A stretch of DNA of 64,000 nt, from NCBI RefSeq assembly GCF_031834615.1, contig NZ_CP115543.1:941001-1005000 (forward strand), read 5' to 3'. The translations under genes and the position numbers were made by a program. This document shows positions 20,734 to 28,487 of this stretch, in pieces; positions within the stretch are counted from its first letter, which is position 1; each line of letters begins with the position of its first letter. The notes under the pieces are model-generated. The model saw only the letters and a program-made list of their open reading frames with translations. It searched no databases and was not told the origin of the DNA. Source of the stretch: Stenotrophomonas aracearum (GTDB lineage: Bacteria; Pseudomonadota; Gammaproteobacteria; Xanthomonadales; Xanthomonadaceae).

Positions 20734-20800
20734 CCCGACACGCAAAAAAGGCCGCCCTTTGGGTGGCCTTTTTTGCGTGTCTGGCGGAGAGGGGGGGATT
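20718..20800. repeat. Long palindrome mirroring the tRNA-Ser 3' end around a terminator
   Basis: The last bases of tRNA-Ser plus CC (20718-20735) are repeated as an exact 18-base inverted copy at 20783-20800. Between them a bidirectional terminator (GACACGC, A6, GGCC stem, T6, GCGTGTC; about 20738-20780) makes almost the whole 83-bp stretch palindromic. Confidence 0.85.
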
Positions 20801-21005
20801 GCAACGGCGCGTAGCGCCGTTGCCCCCGCATGCTTCCTCTCCCCGTCCCTGTCGGGGCAGCCCCTCAACAGAGGGGCTTGCTTCTTTGGGTGGGTGCGCG
20901 GGTGCACATCTTTGCTGATGCGCTTTGCTGCGATGGGGTAGAGCCACGCCCTGCGTGGCTGATTTGCCCGGTAAACTCATTGCATTCCACTCAACGGCCA
21001 CCCCC

Positions 21006-21401
21006 ATGACCGCAGAAATTTCGGTTCCCGTCTCCTTTGGTGAGCTGCTCGACAAGATCTCGATCCTGCAGATCAAGTCGGAGCGCATCAGCGATCCGGC
21101 CAAGCTGGCCAACATCCGTGCCGAGCTGAGCGCGCTGGAGAAGACCTGGATGGCGCACCCGGCCGGGGTCAAGGACATCGCCAAGCTCCGCGCTGAGCTC
21201 AAGGACATCAACGAGAAGCTCTGGGATATCGAGGACAACATCCGCCTGAAGGACCAGGCCGGGGAATTCGATGCGGACTTCGTCGCGCTGGCACGCAGTG
21301 TCTATCTGAACAACGATGAGCGGGCGCGGATCAAGAAGGATCTCAATGGCGCGCTCGGGTCGCTGTTCGTGGAAGAGAAGTCGTACAAACACGCCAAGTG
21401 A
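21006..21401 (+). CDS. Small conserved protein, DUF6165-like
   Basis: A 131-residue helical, charged protein beginning MTAEISVPVSFGELLDKISILQIK. The family assignment is from memory of this opening and its place beside a GT9 glycosyltransferase in Xanthomonadaceae. No catalytic motif is visible and the function is unknown. It is probably cytosolic because there is no signal or membrane segment. It is convergent with the glycosyltransferase gene. Confidence 0.7.
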   Translation: MTAEISVPVSFGELLDKISILQIKSERISDPAKLANIRAELSALEKTWMAHPAGVKDIAKLRAELKDINEKLWDIEDNIRLKDQAGEFDADFVALARSVYLNNDERARIKKDLNGALGSLFVEEKSYKHAK

Positions 21402-21430
21402 CTGCGTGAGGGGGAGGGCAACGCCTGGGC

Positions 21431-21457
21431 CGGCCAACGGCCAACGGCCGACGCTAC
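21431..21457 (-). repeat. GTAG REP element overlapping a stop codon
   Basis: A minus-strand REP whose GTAG head supplies the TAG stop of the glycosyltransferase gene, the same arrangement as at bepA. The hairpin is imperfect (GGCCGTTGGCC). Confidence 0.65.
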
Positions 21458-22503
21458 CGTTGCTGCTGGTCCGTTACGTAGCGCTCGAAGGCGGCGATGC
21501 CGTCTTCCACGGTGATCAGCTGCATCACGTCGTCGAACTCGATCTTGGTGCCCCACTTGAGTTCGCTGGCGGGCTTGCCCAGGAACTTGCGCGCCGCGTC
21601 GTCGTAGCGGTCCACGCAGTAGCGACGGTCCGAGTAGGGGCCGCTGCGGTGAGGGTTGCTGGCGGCATGCAGGCCCAGCACCTTGGCGCCCATCGCGTTG
21701 GCGATGTGCATCGGCCCCGAGTCGGGGGTCATCACCAGCGCGGCGCGGGCGAGAAGGGCGGGCAGCTGCTTCAGCGTGTCCTTGCCCACCAGGTCCAGCG
21801 CCGGGGTCGCCAGCTGGGCCTGGATGGCGTCGGCCATGCCGCGCTCCAGCTCGCTGCGGCCACCGCACAGCACCACCCGCCAGCCGCGCGCCACCGCATG
21901 GTTGGCCACTGCCGCATAGCGGTCGGCGTACCAGTTGCGGCGCACATGGCTGGAACACGGCGAGATCATCAGCACCGGCCGGCCGTCGTCCTGCCACTGT
22001 GCCTGTGCCCATTCCACCGCCGCCGGTGGCACCGCCAGGTCCCAGCTGACGGTGGTCTGGCGGATGCCCAGCGGCTCGCCGAAGCTGCCGATCGCGTCCA
22101 GTACGTGGATGCCCGGGCGGTCGGGAATGCGTTCGTTGATGAAAAGCCCATGCAGGTCCTTCGAGCGCGCCTTGTCGTAGCCGATCCGGCGCGCCGCCGG
22201 CACGAAGGCCGACAGCACGTTGGCGCGGAAGGCCACCTGCATCTGCAGCAGCGCCTCGAAGCGGCCCGGCGGCAGCTCGGCGCGCAGGGCGCGCATGCCG
22301 GCCAGGCCGGTCTTCTTGTCGTAGGCATGGAATACGACGCCCGGCAGGCCGTCGAGCAGCTTGTGCCCGACCTTGTCGATGATCCAGTGCAGTTCAACGC
22401 CCGGCCGTGCCTGCTGCAGGGTCCGCACCAGCGGCACCACGTGGGTGACGTCGCCCAGCGCGGACAAACGCAAAAGACACAAGGAAGAGGACGCTGATGC
22501 CAT
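21454..22503 (-). CDS. Glycosyltransferase family 9 (heptosyltransferase-like)
   Basis: A GT-B glycosyltransferase of 349 residues, probably acting on lipopolysaccharide core. The N-terminal [20 protein letters not shown] is the GT9 acceptor-side motif. The C-terminal [27 protein letters not shown] is the nucleotide-sugar binding signature. kdkA starts 22 bases away in the opposite direction, which supports a role in inner-core LPS. Whether it transfers heptose or another sugar cannot be decided here. ATG 22503 begins [18 protein letters not shown]; the open frame continues upstream opposite kdkA but is not coding. Confidence 0.85.
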   Translation of the reverse strand: MASASSSLCLLRLSALGDVTHVVPLVRTLQQARPGVELHWIIDKVGHKLLDGLPGVVFHAYDKKTGLAGMRALRAELPPGRFEALLQMQVAFRANVLSAFVPAARRIGYDKARSKDLHGLFINERIPDRPGIHVLDAIGSFGEPLGIRQTTVSWDLAVPPAAVEWAQAQWQDDGRPVLMISPCSSHVRRNWYADRYAAVANHAVARGWRVVLCGGRSELERGMADAIQAQLATPALDLVGKDTLKQLPALLARAALVMTPDSGPMHIANAMGAKVLGLHAASNPHRSGPYSDRRYCVDRYDDAARKFLGKPASELKWGTKIEFDDVMQLITVEDGIAAFERYVTDQQQR

Positions 22504-22524
22504 GGTGTTGTTAGACTCGAAGGA

Positions 22525-23274
22525 ATGGTCGCATTCGACGCCACTGAAGCACTGACGCCCTGCCGCGACGGACGCGGCATGGGGGCCATTCTGTTCGACC
22601 GCGAACGCCTGCGGCAAGCCGACATGAGCCTGTTCTCGCCTGCCCACTGGGGCGAACGGGCGCGGCCGGTGGGCGAGGGCGGCCGTGGCGGGGCCTTTTT
22701 CGTCGACGCGCCGTTCGGGCATTGCGTGCTGCGCCAGTACCTGCGCGGCGGCATGGCAGCCAAACTGAGCCACGACCAGTACCTGTGGCGCGGGGCCAAC
22801 CGCACCCGCAGCTTCGCCGAGTTCCGCCTGATGCGCGCCCTGCGTGCGCTCAAGCTGCCGGTGCCGCAGCCCATCGCCGCGTTCTACATGCGCGACGGCC
22901 TGCGTTACCGCGCCGCGATCCTGATGGAACGGCTGGAAGGCGTGCGTTCGCTGGCCGACCGCGCGCTGGTGGCGGGGCGGGGCGCGCCCTGGGAAGAGAC
23001 TGGGCGGCTGATCGCGCGATTCCACCGCGCCGGCCTGGACCATGCCGACCTCAACGCCCACAACATCCTGTTCGACGCCAACGGCCATGGCTGGCTGATC
23101 GACTTCGACCGCGGCGTGCAGCGCATCCCGGCCACCGCCTGGCGCGAGCGCAATCTCAAGCGCCTGCACCGTTCGCTGGTCAAGCTGCGTGGTGAGCGCA
23201 GCCATGAAGACGTCGAAAAAGACTTCGCGCGGTTGCGTCGTGCCTACGACCTGGCCTGGAACCGGGGGTACTGA
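22525..23274 (+). CDS. kdkA: 3-deoxy-D-manno-octulosonic acid kinase
   Basis: Phosphorylates Kdo at O-4 on the LPS inner core, as in organisms with a phosphorylated single Kdo. The kinase-like fold is shown by [11 protein letters not shown] (catalytic loop, about residues 174-184) and LIDFDRG (metal-binding DFD). The 249-residue length matches the family. It starts 22 bases from the divergent GT9 gene and overlaps the next gene as TGATG. Confidence 0.9.
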   Translation: MVAFDATEALTPCRDGRGMGAILFDRERLRQADMSLFSPAHWGERARPVGEGGRGGAFFVDAPFGHCVLRQYLRGGMAAKLSHDQYLWRGANRTRSFAEFRLMRALRALKLPVPQPIAAFYMRDGLRYRAAILMERLEGVRSLADRALVAGRGAPWEETGRLIARFHRAGLDHADLNAHNILFDANGHGWLIDFDRGVQRIPATAWRERNLKRLHRSLVKLRGERSHEDVEKDFARLRRAYDLAWNRGY

Positions 23275-24029
23275 TGGACTGGTCGCTGCGGTTGATGGGG
23301 GTCGGCAACGCGTCGGCCGTGCAGCTCGGTTCGCCGATGGCGGTGATCGAGCGCGCGGGCCAGCCGTGGCTGACCATCGACTGTGGCGGCGAAGGCCTCA
23401 CCGCATTCCTGGCGCAGTACGGGCGCATGCCCGACGCCCTGTTCGTCACCCACGTGCACCTGGACCACGTGGCCGGCTTCGAGCGGCTGTTCGTGGACGC
23501 GTATTTTTCGCCGGAACGTCGTGGCCGCATCCGCGTCTACGTGCCGGCGACGGTAGTGCCGCTGCTGCACCGGCGCGTGGCCGACTACCCGAACGTGCTG
23601 GCCGAAGGCGGCGCCAACTTCTGGGACGCGTTCCAGCTGATCGTGGTTGGCGATGCGTTCTGGCATGACGGTGTGCGCCTGGAAGTCTTCCCGGTGCGCC
23701 ACCACTGGCCGGAAACCGCTTACGGCCTGCGCCTGCAGGGCGCCCTGGTGTGGAGCGGGGACACCCGCCCGATTCCGGAAATGCTGGCGCGCTTCGCGGC
23801 CGACAACGAACTGATCGCGCACGACTGCGGCCTGCACGGCAACCCGTCGCATACCGGCGTGGACGATCTGGAACGTGAGTATTCGCCCGAGCTGCAGGCG
23901 CGGATGATGCTTTATCACTATGCCAGCGAGGCCGATGGCGACGCACTGCGCGCGCGCGGACATCGCGTGGCGCTGCCGGGCGAGTGCGTCGTCCTGGCCA
24001 CCCCGACCGCACCGACGCCAACGGCGTAA
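23274..24029 (+). CDS. MBL-fold metallo-hydrolase
   Basis: A 251-residue metallo-beta-lactamase fold protein. The metal motif THVHLDHVAG is at about 60-69, with later ligands in VRHHWPE, WSGDTRP and AHDCGLH. This set resembles the RNase Z/phosphonate hydrolase branch more than lactamases. It is coupled to kdkA by a TGATG overlap, but its substrate is unknown. No signal peptide is present. Confidence 0.82.
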   Translation: MDWSLRLMGVGNASAVQLGSPMAVIERAGQPWLTIDCGGEGLTAFLAQYGRMPDALFVTHVHLDHVAGFERLFVDAYFSPERRGRIRVYVPATVVPLLHRRVADYPNVLAEGGANFWDAFQLIVVGDAFWHDGVRLEVFPVRHHWPETAYGLRLQGALVWSGDTRPIPEMLARFAADNELIAHDCGLHGNPSHTGVDDLEREYSPELQARMMLYHYASEADGDALRARGHRVALPGECVVLATPTAPTPTA

Positions 24030-24047
24030 CCGCCCCCTGAAACGGGT

Positions 24048-24155
24048 GACGGCCCCGCCGGCTGACCTCGGCGCCCGCGTCGATCGATACCGTTGCTGCC
24101 TTCCGGCCCTGGCGGGATTTTCGATCTAGCGTCGCGAGGGGCCGACGGGGCCGCC
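24048..24155 (-). ncRNA. ffs: Signal recognition particle RNA (4.5S, small bacterial type)
   Basis: On the minus strand the conserved SRP tip GGCCGGAAGGCAGCAACGG lies in the middle. It carries the symmetric internal loop and the GGAA tetraloop bound by Ffh. The flanking arms (GGCGGCCCCG at the 5' end and CGGGGCCG at the 3' end) pair into a long hairpin of about 108 nt. Ends are approximate. Confidence 0.9.
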
Positions 24156-24221
24156 ATAGAGACGTTGCACCGAAGTGCAGTCCACTAGTGTATCAGCAAA
24201 CCCACGCCGACTAGAACCCGC

Positions 24222-24243
24222 GTAGCGACACGCCACGCGTGTC
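24222..24243 (+). repeat. GTAG REP element, GACACGC variant
   Basis: GTAGC followed by GACACGC CAC GCGTGTC. Confidence 0.7.
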
Positions 24244-24327
24244 CCACGCACCGCCTGAATCCCCCGTATCCCACACCGCCCCCGGAACGCCCCCCAACCA
24301 CCCCAATTGCTAGAATCCACCCCACAC

Positions 24328-24350
24328 GTAGAGCGGGGCTCTGCCCCGCT
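24328..24350 (+). repeat. GTAG REP element, AGCGGGGC variant
   Basis: GTAG followed by AGCGGGGC TCT GCCCCGCT. It ends directly before the riboswitch hairpins. Confidence 0.7.
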
Positions 24351-24351
24351 G

Positions 24352-24416
24352 CAGGAGGACGGCCTCCCCCATATCGGGCAACAATCACCAGGACGACCTG
24401 GCCCCATAAGGAGGGC
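24352..24416 (+). promoter_or_regulatory. Guanidine-II (mini-ykkC) riboswitch
   Basis: Two short hairpins with the diagnostic ACGR loops: GGAGG-ACGG-CCTCC (24354-24367) and CCAGG-ACGA-CCTGG (24388-24401), joined by a 20-base linker. An AGGAGG ribosome binding site follows at 24409-24414 and the gdx start at 24420. In this riboswitch class the loops dimerise around guanidinium, which changes access to the ribosome binding site. The motif and its place before a guanidinium exporter agree fully. Confidence 0.93.
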
Positions 24417-24419
24417 CCC

Positions 24420-24737
24420 ATGGCCTGGATCTATCTACTCGTTGCCGGTGTACTGGAAGTCGTCTGGGCGTTCTCGATGAAGCAATCCGAGGGCTTCACC
24501 CGGCTCACCCCGTCCCTGATCACCTTCGCCACCATGGCCGCCAGTTTCTGGCTGCTCTCGCTCGCCATGCGCAGCCTGCCGCTCGGCACCGCCTACACCA
24601 TCTGGACCGGCATCGGCGCGGTCGGCGCCTTCATCGTCGGCATCATCTTCCTCGGCGAGCAGGTCAGCGCGCTGCGGATCGGCGCCGCGGTGCTGATCGT
24701 CAGCGGGCTGGTGCTGATGAAGGTGTCGAGCAGCTGA
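24420..24737 (+). CDS. gdx: Guanidinium exporter Gdx (SugE), SMR family
   Basis: A 105-residue small multidrug resistance protein with four transmembrane helices. It exports guanidinium in exchange for protons as an antiparallel homodimer. The essential glutamate is E13 in GVLEVVWAF, and W16 and the later SLPLGTAYTIWTGIG segment are typical of the Gdx branch as against the EmrE branch. Expression should rise with guanidinium through the riboswitch directly upstream. A terminator follows. Confidence 0.95.
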   Translation: MAWIYLLVAGVLEVVWAFSMKQSEGFTRLTPSLITFATMAASFWLLSLAMRSLPLGTAYTIWTGIGAVGAFIVGIIFLGEQVSALRIGAAVLIVSGLVLMKVSSS

Positions 24738-24756
24738 CGAAAACGCCGGCGGAAAC

Positions 24757-24786
24757 AAACAAGGCCCCCGGGAGGGGGCCTTGTTT
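24757..24786 (+). terminator. Terminator after gdx
   Basis: ACAAGGCCCCC and GGGGGCCTTGT arms with flanking A and T runs, so it could work on both strands. Confidence 0.85.
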
Positions 24787-24891
24787 ATGCGTCTCAACCG
24801 CGCGGCCTGCGTCATTTTGCAAGTCTTTGAAACGACTTCCGCTGCATCAGAGAGGATGGTTGAGCCTGACCTTGAGGTCCAAGGAAGGGGC

Positions 24892-25347
24892 ATGCCTCTA
24901 GATGACAATGCCGCTGAGCTTATCCTGCAGCAACTACACAGAATCGAGCGCGGAGAGAGGGTGGGGCTCCTGGAAATCGGCGAGCTGACCTCGGCGCAAT
25001 TTGAAGAAATCGTGCGCCTGAAACGAGAGCTGGGGCACGAGCCCCCTGGCAGTAGTCGCTTGGTGTACCTCGGTCGACACCACTACGACAGCCGTGTGCG
25101 CAGGGATGGTTACACGATCGGTGATCTGGTACTGCAGTTGGAAGCTGCGCTCGCCGAATCGTCAACAATAGAAATCGCCAAGCACATGACTGCCGTCGTA
25201 AGTGCCAGTGAGCGCGTCGATGGGTACGGAAACAGCGTTCGCGACCGCGCAATCCTTGAACTGCAGGCGCGCAAGCCAAGGGCAGAAGTCTATTCGGCAA
25301 TTCCCAAGGGCGACAGAGTCAGCCCCCGAAACAAGCAAAGCCCCTGA
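24892..25347 (+). CDS. Unknown protein
   Basis: A 151-residue soluble protein that I do not recognise. The N-terminal 70 residues are helical and charged (NAAELILQQLHRIERGERVGLLEIGEL). A tract near 60-75 reads LVYLGRHHYDSRVRRDGYT, and the C-terminus is basic. ATG 24892 has AAGGAAGGGG upstream; ATG 24856 is a possible earlier start. Base composition is lower in GC than the neighbours, which suggests acquired DNA. The stop codon lies inside a hairpin that can act as its terminator. Confidence 0.6.
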   Translation: MPLDDNAAELILQQLHRIERGERVGLLEIGELTSAQFEEIVRLKRELGHEPPGSSRLVYLGRHHYDSRVRRDGYTIGDLVLQLEAALAESSTIEIAKHMTAVVSASERVDGYGNSVRDRAILELQARKPRAEVYSAIPKGDRVSPRNKQSP

Positions 25348-25360
25348 AAGGGGCTTTGTT
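25336..25360 (+). terminator. Hairpin overlapping the stop of the unknown gene
   Basis: CAAAGCCCC and GGGGCTTTG arms around TGAAA, then TT. The hairpin contains the TGA stop codon. Confidence 0.65.
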
Positions 25361-25659
25361 GAAGCGCCAATCCCCGGATAACGAAAACGGCCGGCGGCAT
25401 TGGCGACCGGAAAAGGCTACCCCCAAGAGGACGCGTCTGCAAGCCCCCGATGAGTGGGAAACCCGTCGAACCAGCATCAGCGCTACGTCCATCAGCCCTT
25501 CAATGGTCGGGTATCCAGGATAGGTTGTGTCGCGTTCATCCCTGAAGCCAAATTTCCCACCAATCCGAGCGAAGCACTGAGCGCAATCAACGTCCGAATC
25601 CGGCCAGCAACCCTCCCCCGAAACGTGCACACTCGCGCTTTCCGCCCGGAGCTGCCCCG
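25361..25659. other. Intergenic stretch without recognised content
   Basis: About 300 bases before the next gene. I see no RNA gene, REP element or convincing small coding frame. Confidence 0.5.
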
Positions 25660-26448
25660 ATGAACGACCTTCACGCGCGTTTCGAAGCACTGCACCACGC
25701 CAGCGAGCTGCTGGTCCTGCCCAATGCCTGGGACGCAGGCAGTGCCCGTCTCGCGCAGGAGAAGGGCGCGCAGGCGGTAGGCACCACCAGCGCCGCCATG
25801 GCCTGGTCCTGCGGGTACCCGGACGGCAGTGCCTTGCCGGAGGCAGCGCTGCTGCAGCGGGTGGCCGAGATCGTGCGGGCCACCTCGATCCCGATCACGG
25901 TGGATATCGAGAATGGGTACAGCGATGACCCGGAGCAGGTGGCGGCGCTGGCATCGAAGCTGGTGGAGCAAGGTGTGGTGGGTATCAATCTTGAAGACGG
26001 TGCGGGAGCGCCGGGGTTGCTGGTTGAGAAGATCAGCGCCATCCACCGTGCGTTGGCGGGCCGCCCGCTCTTCATCAATGCGCGTACCGATGTGTACCTG
26101 CGTGGCATGGCGGAGGGCGAAGCTGCCGTGCGGATGAGCGTGGAGCGGATGCAGGCTTATGCTGCCGCTGGGGCGAGCGGGGCGTTCGTGCCGTGCGTTG
26201 TGCAGCCTGCGGAGATGCGTGCGATGGCCGATGCGGTGCCACTGCCGCTCAATGTGATGTGGTTGCCGGGGTTGGTTGGGCATGCTGACCTCGTCTCTGC
26301 CGGCGTGCGCAGGTTGAGTGCGGGACCTGCGTTGTATGTGCATGCGTGGGCCGCGTTGGCGGGTGCGACGGAGGCCATGTTGGGTGGCGCGCTGGCGTGG
26401 CCGGAAGGGGCGCCGGGGTATGGGGAGTTGAACAGGCTGTTCGCGTGA
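25660..26448 (+). CDS. Isocitrate lyase/phosphoenolpyruvate mutase family protein
   Basis: A 262-residue TIM-barrel protein of the ICL/PEPM superfamily. LPNAWDAGSARL at the N-terminus, GTTSAAMAWSCGYPDG, VDIENGYSDDPEQV (magnesium-binding acidic region) and GINLEDGAG are the family motifs, followed by RTDVYL. Members cleave or isomerise small 2-oxo acids such as oxaloacetate, methylisocitrate or phosphonopyruvate. The catalytic cysteine loop of true lyases is not seen, so the reaction is open. It is the last gene before REP elements stop occurring. Confidence 0.85.
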   Translation: MNDLHARFEALHHASELLVLPNAWDAGSARLAQEKGAQAVGTTSAAMAWSCGYPDGSALPEAALLQRVAEIVRATSIPITVDIENGYSDDPEQVAALASKLVEQGVVGINLEDGAGAPGLLVEKISAIHRALAGRPLFINARTDVYLRGMAEGEAAVRMSVERMQAYAAAGASGAFVPCVVQPAEMRAMADAVPLPLNVMWLPGLVGHADLVSAGVRRLSAGPALYVHAWAALAGATEAMLGGALAWPEGAPGYGELNRLFA

Positions 26449-26458
26449 ACGGCGATGC

Positions 26459-26525
26459 GTAGTGACACGCCATGCGTGTCATCGGGGTGTGAGGCGAAGA
26501 GCTGACACGCGTGGCGTGTCACTAC
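26459..26525. repeat. Inverted pair of GTAG REP elements; the last in the window
   Basis: GTAG at 26459-26462 opens a GACACGC/GCGTGTC element, and a minus-strand copy ends with CTAC at 26522-26525. No further convincing REP was found to the right. Confidence 0.8.
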
Positions 26526-26611
26526 GAGAAGGGCGCGCTGCGCGCGGCGGTGCTTGTCCGGGCGTTTGGTCGAACTCGGGACGATGGTGGCCGTTTCATT
26601 GCCGGGGATTG

Positions 26612-26633
26612 CGGGGCCCATCCATGGGCCCCG
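26612..26633. other. GC-rich perfect palindrome
   Basis: CGGGGCCCAT and ATGGGCCCCG arms with a two-base centre, in a stretch with no coding evidence. Confidence 0.5.
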
Positions 26634-26716
26634 CCCCTCCGCGCAGGCGCAGAGGGGCCAGCCATTCGGCTGTCCGGATTCGCTCCGGTCGAATCCGTCG
26701 AACCCGGCGTGGCTTC

Positions 26717-26800
26717 GATCACCCCCTCTCTCCGCCAAACCAATAAAAAAGCCGCCCCATGGGGCGGCTTCTTCATTGATCTGGCGGAGAGAGGGGGATC
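26717..26800. repeat. Palindrome with tRNA-Ser 3'-end-like arms, possible attachment site
   Basis: Exact 16-base inverted arms (26722-26737 and 26782-26797) flank a terminator hairpin AAGCCGCCCC/GGGGCGGCTT (26749-26770). Each arm ends CTCTCTCCGCCA, as tRNA-Ser 3' ends do; the minus-strand arm reads ATCCCCCTCTCTCCGCCA. The architecture copies the tRNA-Ser locus at 20718-20800, but no tRNA body is present here. Confidence 0.6.
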
Positions 26801-27115
26801 GGATCGACCCGAACCTAACCTCTTGACCCTGCAGCAGATCGCAAACCGGACAAGTGTCCTGTGTTGTGTCCCATGATTGTAGACGAACAGGTTCTGTCCG
26901 CGGTATCTCAAAGGTCCAGCATGTCACCATGGATTTGACTTCAAGTGAATCCTTGCTATGAATGTAGTTGGCCTTTGATGGGAGAGCACACGTGGAGTCT
27001 TGTAATGAGCAGGCGGGCGGCGACGTGCTAAAGCTCGCTAATTCTTCTGACGCACCCATTGACGACAACATTGTCGAATTATTCGAGGAGGTTTTTTCCT
27101 GGGATAAAGATCAGC
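26801..27115. other. Intergenic boundary region
   Basis: Composition becomes more AT-rich from here. A short open frame beginning TTG 26968 runs into the end of the next gene and is not convincing. Nothing else is recognised. Confidence 0.5.
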
Positions 27116-28054
27116 TCACTTGGGTCCGCATTTGTTCGGGCCAACCTGCGTCGTTGATGGGGTGTAGGCTTTAACGGGGTGACTCGTTTGTAGCTTCTGG
27201 TCTGGCTGGGGCGTTAGCGCGAGAACGTCGCTCTGACACTTTGCCCAACGTTGCAGGGGTGGGGTTGGCTTGGTGTTTGGCTCGGGCGTTAGAGATAGGC
27301 TCATGGCTATCGAGCTCAAATCAGCAACGGTTTTTGCGATCCTCATAAAACCTGTTGTGGAGAAAGCTATAAGGTTGAGCGGCTCGGTGCCGCCTTCGCT
27401 GTCCTCGCAAAGGAAGTTAAGATAGTTTTGGAATTCTTCAGGTCCGAGACCTATTTCGAACCAATCAGTGCTCTGCTGCGTTCGCACGCCTAGCCTTTTC
27501 TCAAAGGCATAAGCCAAGGTAAAGGCCGCGCACGGATTGCCATCGGCTATTGTCAAATCAAAGCAACCCGCTGTCTTTTTAATGGTGGATGGGTCTGTGA
27601 GTCTGGATAAAGATCCGAGCGCTGTTTCGATGAAATAGGGGGACAAGCAGATTGATTCGATTGCGCTATCTTTGTCCTTGTCCTGCCAATACGCGAAATA
27701 GTGGCAGAGTGATGAGCGAAGCAGCATGTTAAACGCATTTTGTTGTGATAGCGGCTGGCTGTGATCAACTTCGGTGGCCGTCTTTATTAGCTTCTCATAC
27801 GCATACTTGGCCCGCCGAATCTTGTCCTTCCCCCGCTTTCTTGGTCGCCACTCTGATGAGAACTCGCTCCTCTGGGACTTCGCTTCAAAGAGGAAAAACC
27901 TGCCGTTTAATGCCGTAGCTATATCGCCGGCTCTGCCTTCAGCGTTGCCCGCAAGATTGAATGTTGGATCGGGAATGGTGTCTTTAGTTAGCACCCATTG
28001 CGTATCTCTGATTCCGACTACTACAGATACTTCCCAAAGATCATCCATGGCCAT
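27116..28054 (-). CDS. Unknown protein with PD-(D/E)XK-like signature
   Basis: A 312-residue protein that I do not recognise as a family. Near the N-terminus GDIATALNGRFFLFEAK places D44, E57 and K59 in the D-X(n)-ExK spacing of restriction-endonuclease-like folds, on what looks like a beta hairpin. The middle is helical and the C-terminus (last 60 residues) is proline- and threonine-rich and probably disordered. AAGGA precedes ATG 28054. The gene is clearly more AT-rich than the core. A nuclease role is an inference from the motif only. Confidence 0.6.
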   Translation of the reverse strand: MAMDDLWEVSVVVGIRDTQWVLTKDTIPDPTFNLAGNAEGRAGDIATALNGRFFLFEAKSQRSEFSSEWRPRKRGKDKIRRAKYAYEKLIKTATEVDHSQPLSQQNAFNMLLRSSLCHYFAYWQDKDKDSAIESICLSPYFIETALGSLSRLTDPSTIKKTAGCFDLTIADGNPCAAFTLAYAFEKRLGVRTQQSTDWFEIGLGPEEFQNYLNFLCEDSEGGTEPLNLIAFSTTGFMRIAKTVADLSSIAMSLSLTPEPNTKPTPPLQRWAKCQSDVLALTPQPDQKLQTSHPVKAYTPSTTQVGPNKCGPK

Positions 28055-28152
28055 ATTCCTTATCTTGAAAGTAGAGTGGAAGTTGGTTTTTCAACTTGCA
28101 GCTCGATCATAGCAGCGAGCGGCCATTGTACCTGTTGCGAGATGTGGGAGGT

Positions 28153-28420
28153 CTATCCTGAGAGCTTTGCGTGGAGGACATATGGAAGCATTGGCAACCC
28201 ACTCAGCAGGCCAAACACCCACGAGGCGCCTATCAGACTCAATAACGTCATGGTCCACCACTTCCACCAAGTGAACTAGTGCCCCTGCCCTAAGCCGCGC
28301 TCCTCAAACGGATACCGCAAAGCTGCCCTCCACGTTACGCGTGGGACCACGACCGGCCCGACGACGAGTCCGAAAAGTCCGAGGAATGCCGAGGCGGCGC
28401 GGCCCAGCAGGATGTGCCGT
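28153..28420 (-). pseudogene. Decayed copy of the membrane protein gene at 30565-30909
   Basis: The minus strand encodes FTWWKWWTMTLLSLIGASW and WVFGLLSGLPM up to a TAG at 28153-28155. This matches the intact neighbour's FTWWQWWIMTPLTLMGAFW and the same WVFGLLSGLPM ending. Upstream, LFGLVVGPVV and RAALRYP match FGFVVGPLL and KAALRYP. An in-frame TAG at 28276-28278 splits it, and no start codon survives at the 5' side. It is therefore a broken paralog. Its 5' limit is approximate. Confidence 0.82.
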
Positions 28421-28487
28421 CCGATGGGTCATCAGCTAGCGCTAGGCGACGCGCGGGTAGTGCCGGGGAGAGATTCGTTCCACGTGC

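Noticed and set aside
26968..27174. 68-codon frame starting TTG at the island edge
   Set aside because: No ribosome binding site, overlaps the 3' end of the gene at 27116-28054, and no recognisable features.
28455..28472. GTAGTGCCGG sequence resembling a REP head inside the accessory region
   Set aside because: No second stem arm follows, so it is not a REP element; at most a remnant.
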